Assembly: GCA_963709525.1 (NCBI GenBank)
Contig: CAVPXB010000020.1
Coordinates: 62,001 to 126,000 of the forward strand
DNA: 64,000 nucleotides
Direction of reading: 5' to 3'
From: CAIWHR01 sp963709525
GTDB taxonomy: Bacteria; Pseudomonadota; Gammaproteobacteria; Burkholderiales; Casimicrobiaceae
Shown: positions 60,960 to 64,000 of the stretch, piece by piece
Layout: the number at the start of each line of letters is the position of its first letter
Numbering within the stretch: position 1 is the first letter of the stretch
Notes under the pieces: generated by a model
What the model saw: only the letters and a program-made list of their open reading frames with translations
What the model was told of the DNA's origin: nothing
Database searches by the model: none
Made by a program: the position numbers and the translations under genes

Positions 60960-61364
60960 CTACGCCGCCACCATCACCATCGCCTCGCCGTCGAGCACCA
61001 CCTTCTCGCCCACCTTGCACACGGTGGTGAGGATCACGCGCCGTTTGTCGCGGACGATGTCCTTGACGGTGACCGTGGTGACGACCTCGTCGCCGGGGCG
61101 CACGGGGCCGCGAAACGACAGCGACTGCCCCATGTAGACGGTTCCCATCCCTGGCAGGTCGTTGCCGAGCAGCGCGGAGATGAAACCGGCCGACAGCATG
61201 CCGTGCGCGATCACGCCCTTGAATTGCGTGGTCGCGGCGAAGGCATCATCCAGATGGACCGGGTTCTGGTCGCCGGAGAGTCCGGCGTAGGCGACGATGT
61301 GGTCGCGGGTGACGACATTGCGGCGGGTCGCCGTCATGCCGATTTCGATTTCGTGGATTTTCAC
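60960..61364 (-). CDS. phaJ: (R)-specific enoyl-CoA hydratase, MaoC/PhaJ family
   Basis: This 134-residue single hot-dog-fold protein has the hydratase-2 motif AGLSGDQNPVHLDDAFA. Asp32 and His37 correspond to the catalytic pair of Aeromonas PhaJ (Asp31, His36). GVIAHGMLSAGFISALLG and the terminal GEAMVMV segment are also typical. PhaJ hydrates trans-2-enoyl-CoA to (R)-3-hydroxyacyl-CoA, feeding beta-oxidation intermediates into PHA. Other MaoC-like dehydratases have similar motifs, so the PHA role is inferred from the rest of the window. Confidence 0.88.
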   Translation of the reverse strand: MKIHEIEIGMTATRRNVVTRDHIVAYAGLSGDQNPVHLDDAFAATTQFKGVIAHGMLSAGFISALLGNDLPGMGTVYMGQSLSFRGPVRPGDEVVTTVTVKDIVRDKRRVILTTVCKVGEKVVLDGEAMVMVAA

Positions 61365-61420
61365 GGCGGCACTGCTCCGTCATGGGCCCGGAAAGGCCCG
61401 TCGATTGAAGATGATGTGCC

Positions 61421-62866
61421 TCAACCCTTGAGGCGATTCAAGACCCCGAGAACGCGATCGAACATCGCGCCGTACGGCGGGTAGAGCAACCTGCTGCCGG
61501 CGATGCGCGACTGGCTGAACACCGGCTTTTCGTTGCTGAAGAGGATGAAGCTGCGCTCGCCGTGGTAGGCGCCCTGCCCCGACGGGCCCACGCCGCCGAA
61601 GGGCAGCGCCTCGTTGGCGAAGTGCAGCAGCGTGTCGTTGACGGTGACCCCACCCGACATCGTTTCCTGCAGCACGCGCTCGCGGCGCGCGGCGTCGCTG
61701 CCGAACCAGTACAGCGCGAGCGGATGCGGTCGCGCATTGACGCGGCGGATCGCGTCGTCGAGATCGGCGCAGGCCTCGACCGGCAGCAGCGGGCCGAAGA
61801 TCTCCTCCTGCATGACCTTCATGTCGTCGGTGACGTCGAGGATCAGCGTCGGCGCGATCTTTCTTGCGGCCGCAGCGAGGTTCTCTGCCGCGGGGTTCAG
61901 CGACACGATGCGCGCGCCCTTGGTCCGCGCGTCGTCGATCAAGCCCATCAGCCGCTGGTAGTGGCGCGCGTTGACGATGGCTGTGTAATCGGGATTCGCC
62001 GCGAGCGTCGGGTACATCGCCGCGACCGCCCTGGTGATGGCGGCAACGAATTCGTCGACGCGGGTGGCCGGCACGATCGCGTAGCAGGGCGCGATGCACG
62101 TCTGCCCCGCATTGAGCAGCTTGCCGTTGACCAGCCGCGGCGCGGCCAGCGCGAAATCGGCGTCGGCATCGAAAATCGCCGGCGACTTGCCGCCCAGCTC
62201 CAGCGTCACCGGCACGAGGTTGTCCGCCGCGGCAAGCGCCACGAACCGTCCGACGGTAGTCGACCCGGTGAAAAAGAGATGGTCCCAGCGCCTGCCTGCG
62301 AACGCGTGGCCGACCGCGGCGTCGCCCAGCACGACGGCGAACTCGTCCTCGGCGAACAGGCGCGAGATCAGGTTTTCCAGCAATGCGGAGGTCACCGGCG
62401 TCATTTCGGACGGCTTCAGCAACACCCGATTGCCCGCGGCCAGCGCGCCGATGGCCGGGGCCAGCGCCAGCTGGATCGGGTAATTCCACGGACTGATGAT
62501 GCCGATCACCCCCAACGGCTGGCGCCGGATGTGCGATGACGCCGGCAGCAGATGCAACGGCGTGGAGACGCGCCGCGGCCTCATCCAGCCGGCGAGGTGG
62601 CGCAACGCGGTGCGCGCCTCCGCGGCCACGAAGAACAGCTCGGCCAATCGCGTCTCGTGGTGCGAACGATGCCCGAAGTCCTGCGCCACCGCAGCGCACA
62701 GCGCCTCCTGATGTTCGACGACGAGGCGCAGCACGCGCTCGACGCGGTTTCGACGGATCGCCAAGGGCGGGAAACGCTCGCGGACAAACGCGTCGCGCTG
62801 CAGCGCGTAGAGGCGATCGAGATGGGTGTCGGGGACGACGGAAAGCGGGGTCATGGGCGCGTTCAT
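61421..62866 (-). CDS. Coniferyl-aldehyde-dehydrogenase-type aldehyde dehydrogenase
   Basis: This 481-residue NAD(P)-dependent aldehyde dehydrogenase has LGVIGIISPWNYPIQLALAP, KPSEMTPVTS, FFTGSTTVGRFV and the catalytic Glu in LELGGKSPAIF. The catalytic Cys is in NAGQTCIAPCYAIVP. EEIFGPLLPVE and HFANEALPFGGVGPSGQG are further family marks. The short form without a long N-terminus and the YHGERSFILFSNEKPVF ending match the coniferyl aldehyde dehydrogenase clade (CalB-like), which oxidises aromatic or long-chain aldehydes. Its start at ATG 62866 overlaps the upstream patatin stop (ATGA). Confidence 0.92.
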   Translation of the reverse strand: MNAPMTPLSVVPDTHLDRLYALQRDAFVRERFPPLAIRRNRVERVLRLVVEHQEALCAAVAQDFGHRSHHETRLAELFFVAAEARTALRHLAGWMRPRRVSTPLHLLPASSHIRRQPLGVIGIISPWNYPIQLALAPAIGALAAGNRVLLKPSEMTPVTSALLENLISRLFAEDEFAVVLGDAAVGHAFAGRRWDHLFFTGSTTVGRFVALAAADNLVPVTLELGGKSPAIFDADADFALAAPRLVNGKLLNAGQTCIAPCYAIVPATRVDEFVAAITRAVAAMYPTLAANPDYTAIVNARHYQRLMGLIDDARTKGARIVSLNPAAENLAAAARKIAPTLILDVTDDMKVMQEEIFGPLLPVEACADLDDAIRRVNARPHPLALYWFGSDAARRERVLQETMSGGVTVNDTLLHFANEALPFGGVGPSGQGAYHGERSFILFSNEKPVFSQSRIAGSRLLYPPYGAMFDRVLGVLNRLKG

Positions 62867-64000
62867 GGCTTGGCGGTGGTCTCGGGCTGCGACGCGGCAC
62901 CTGCGGTGCGCAACAGCCGCTCGAAATCCGGCGAATGGCGCAGTATGAGGCCCGCCGCCGCACGCAGTCGATCGACGGCCTCGTCCGGCAGCACGAAGCT
63001 CGTCGGCAACTCGTTGAGATACTCGCGCTCCGCCGGATCGGGGTGCGCCTCGAAACTGACATCGACGGCGAAGACTTCGACGTTCGGCGCGTTGGCGGAC
63101 GGTGGAAGCCCGCCCGCTCCCGGCGCGGGCGACTCGCCCTGCCTGCGCGCCGCGTCCCAGCGCGCCATCATGTCCTTCAGCAGTTCCACTGCTTCGTACG
63201 AATAGCGGTCGATGGGCACGCCGGCGGCCTTGACCAGGATGGCGAGATCGCTGGGCGGTCGCTCGGACAGATCCCAGTTGGTGCGCGGGCGCGACAGCGA
63301 GTTGACGACGATCACCACCAATCGCCGGATGCGGTCGAGTTGCGTGGACCTGCGCAATCCGCGGCTCGCCTCCCAGCTTTCCATCGTCTCCAGCACCGCA
63401 CGCATGCCGAGGTTGTCGGACACGCCACCATCGACGAGGTGCAGGTAGGGCCGGTTGGCGCTGTCCTGGAACGCCTGCATCTCCTTCATCCGCTGCATCA
63501 CCCGGCCGGCCGGCCGGGCCCGATGCTGCGGATCGGCGATGGCGCGTGCCCACACCGGCTCGCGATAGCCGCAACTGCCGCCGTAGTTGTTGATCGTCAC
63601 CGGCGACAGCACGACCGGCACTGCGGACGATGCCGCGGCCGCGCGCGACAGCGGCACCGTCGTCAAGTCCGAGCAGATGAGATCGAATTCGCTCTGGCTG
63701 AAGGCGAGCCGCGATCCCGTGGAGATGTCGGTGGCGCTGGCGGTCACCAGCGGTCCCGGACGTCGCAGTAGATCGCCGAAGGTGGCACCGTCGAACAGCA
63801 CCTCGTCGTACAGTTCCGCGGCCGTTTCGGACCGACCCCAGCCATCGGACGCAAGCGACATCCAGTTGCGTGGCGACAGGAATCGACCGATCAGTTCACC
63901 CTGGATGTCGCGCTTGAGGAAGCGCCGCTCGTACTCGTCGAACAGTCGCTCGCCGTGCAGTGCGAACGCCAGCGCGGTGAAACTGCCCCCGGAAACGCCG
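62863..64000 (-). CDS. Patatin-like phospholipase family protein (N-terminus outside the window)
   Basis: The gene continues beyond the right edge. The visible part starts with the nucleophile elbow GVSGGSFTALAFAL (G-x-S-x-G, Ser nucleophile). It contains RAAAASSAVPVVLSPVTI, a typical patatin stretch, and the Asp of the dyad in LHLVDGGVSDNLGMRAVLE. A further C-terminal domain of about 170 residues follows, ending ASQPETTAKP. It is probably a membrane- or envelope-associated lipid acyl hydrolase. Translational coupling to the aldehyde dehydrogenase suggests joint use, for example fatty-acyl release and aldehyde oxidation, which is only inference. Confidence 0.88.
   Translation of the reverse strand, partial: GVSGGSFTALAFALHGERLFDEYERRFLKRDIQGELIGRFLSPRNWMSLASDGWGRSETAAELYDEVLFDGATFGDLLRRPGPLVTASATDISTGSRLAFSQSEFDLICSDLTTVPLSRAAAASSAVPVVLSPVTINNYGGSCGYREPVWARAIADPQHRARPAGRVMQRMKEMQAFQDSANRPYLHLVDGGVSDNLGMRAVLETMESWEASRGLRRSTQLDRIRRLVVIVVNSLSRPRTNWDLSERPPSDLAILVKAAGVPIDRYSYEAVELLKDMMARWDAARRQGESPAPGAGGLPPSANAPNVEVFAVDVSFEAHPDPAEREYLNELPTSFVLPDEAVDRLRAAAGLILRHSPDFERLLRTAGAASQPETTAKP

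Noticed and set aside
1..64000. tRNA, rRNA or known riboswitch genes
   Set aside because: I looked for cloverleaf-type segments with CCA ends, conserved rRNA stretches and common riboswitch cores in intergenic regions and saw none that I can support by eye.

Overview
This window is high-GC chromosomal DNA from a proteobacterium, most likely a betaproteobacterium. The main evidence is a scattered polyhydroxyalkanoate (PHA) gene set (PhaC, PhaB, PhaP phasin, PhaR repressor, PhaJ-like hydratase), an RpfE-type gene next to recJ, and generic Gram-negative envelope genes (LolCD, BamD, MlaEFD-type MCE transport, an RND tripartite pump). I see no rRNA, tRNA, CRISPR array, integrase, transposase or phage gene.

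Layout. 0-1.7 kb: the end of a GNAT gene, a repeat element and decayed or frameshifted toxin-antitoxin genes. 1.7-4.5 kb: tldD-pmbA. 4.6-12.5 kb (minus strand): a family-5 peptide ABC transporter with two paralogous binding proteins, two permeases and a fused double ATPase. 12.5-20 kb: DUF2062 protein, alkA, srkA, lolD-lolC, RpfE-type gene and recJ. 20-25.8 kb: an SDR, a secreted cysteine-bearing protein, then a heavily frameshifted stretch (DinG-like helicase, alpha/beta hydrolase, bamD). 25.9-28.6 kb: rluD-pgeF-ZIP transporter. 28.7-33.2 kb: phaC, phaB, phaP and phaR. 33.3-36.7 kb: rimO, a winged-HTH protein and a patatin-like lipoprotein. 36.9-43.2 kb: an RND pump whose adaptor carries an extra OmpA-like domain. 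43.2-47.3 kb (minus): an MCE lipid-transport operon. 47.3-53.5 kb: an amino-acid binding protein (broken) and xdhA-xdhB-xdhC. 53.7-59.6 kb: a BMP-type (nucleoside or simple sugar) ABC transporter interrupted by an antisense AI-2E/PerM gene. 59.7-64 kb: a GNAT/DUF1778 toxin-antitoxin pair, phaJ, an aldehyde dehydrogenase and a partial patatin.

How the genes work together. PhaB reduces acetoacetyl-CoA, PhaC polymerises the product, phasin coats the granule and PhaR represses. A strong sigma70 promoter for phaP is bracketed by two identical 12-bp motifs that fit PhaR operators. The xdh genes lying beside a BMP-type transporter suggest purine uptake followed by oxidation of hypoxanthine and xanthine.

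Most striking non-gene features. (1) A dispersed family of about 107-240 bp elements, five copies, with similar ends (about ATTGATCCGGCA) and an inner imperfect hairpin whose arms have expanded into 14-, 23- or 27-bp tandem repeats. Copies sit flush with gene boundaries and supply stop or start codons. (2) A perfect 20-bp-arm palindrome between convergent srkA and lolD that gives both proteins the same GSDT ending and stop codon. (3) A second REP family (core TAGGAGCGGCTTCAGCCGCG). Many frameshifts, including in normally essential genes (lolC, bamD), cluster at 21.6-25.8 and 45.6-49.9 kb and probably reflect sequence errors rather than real decay.
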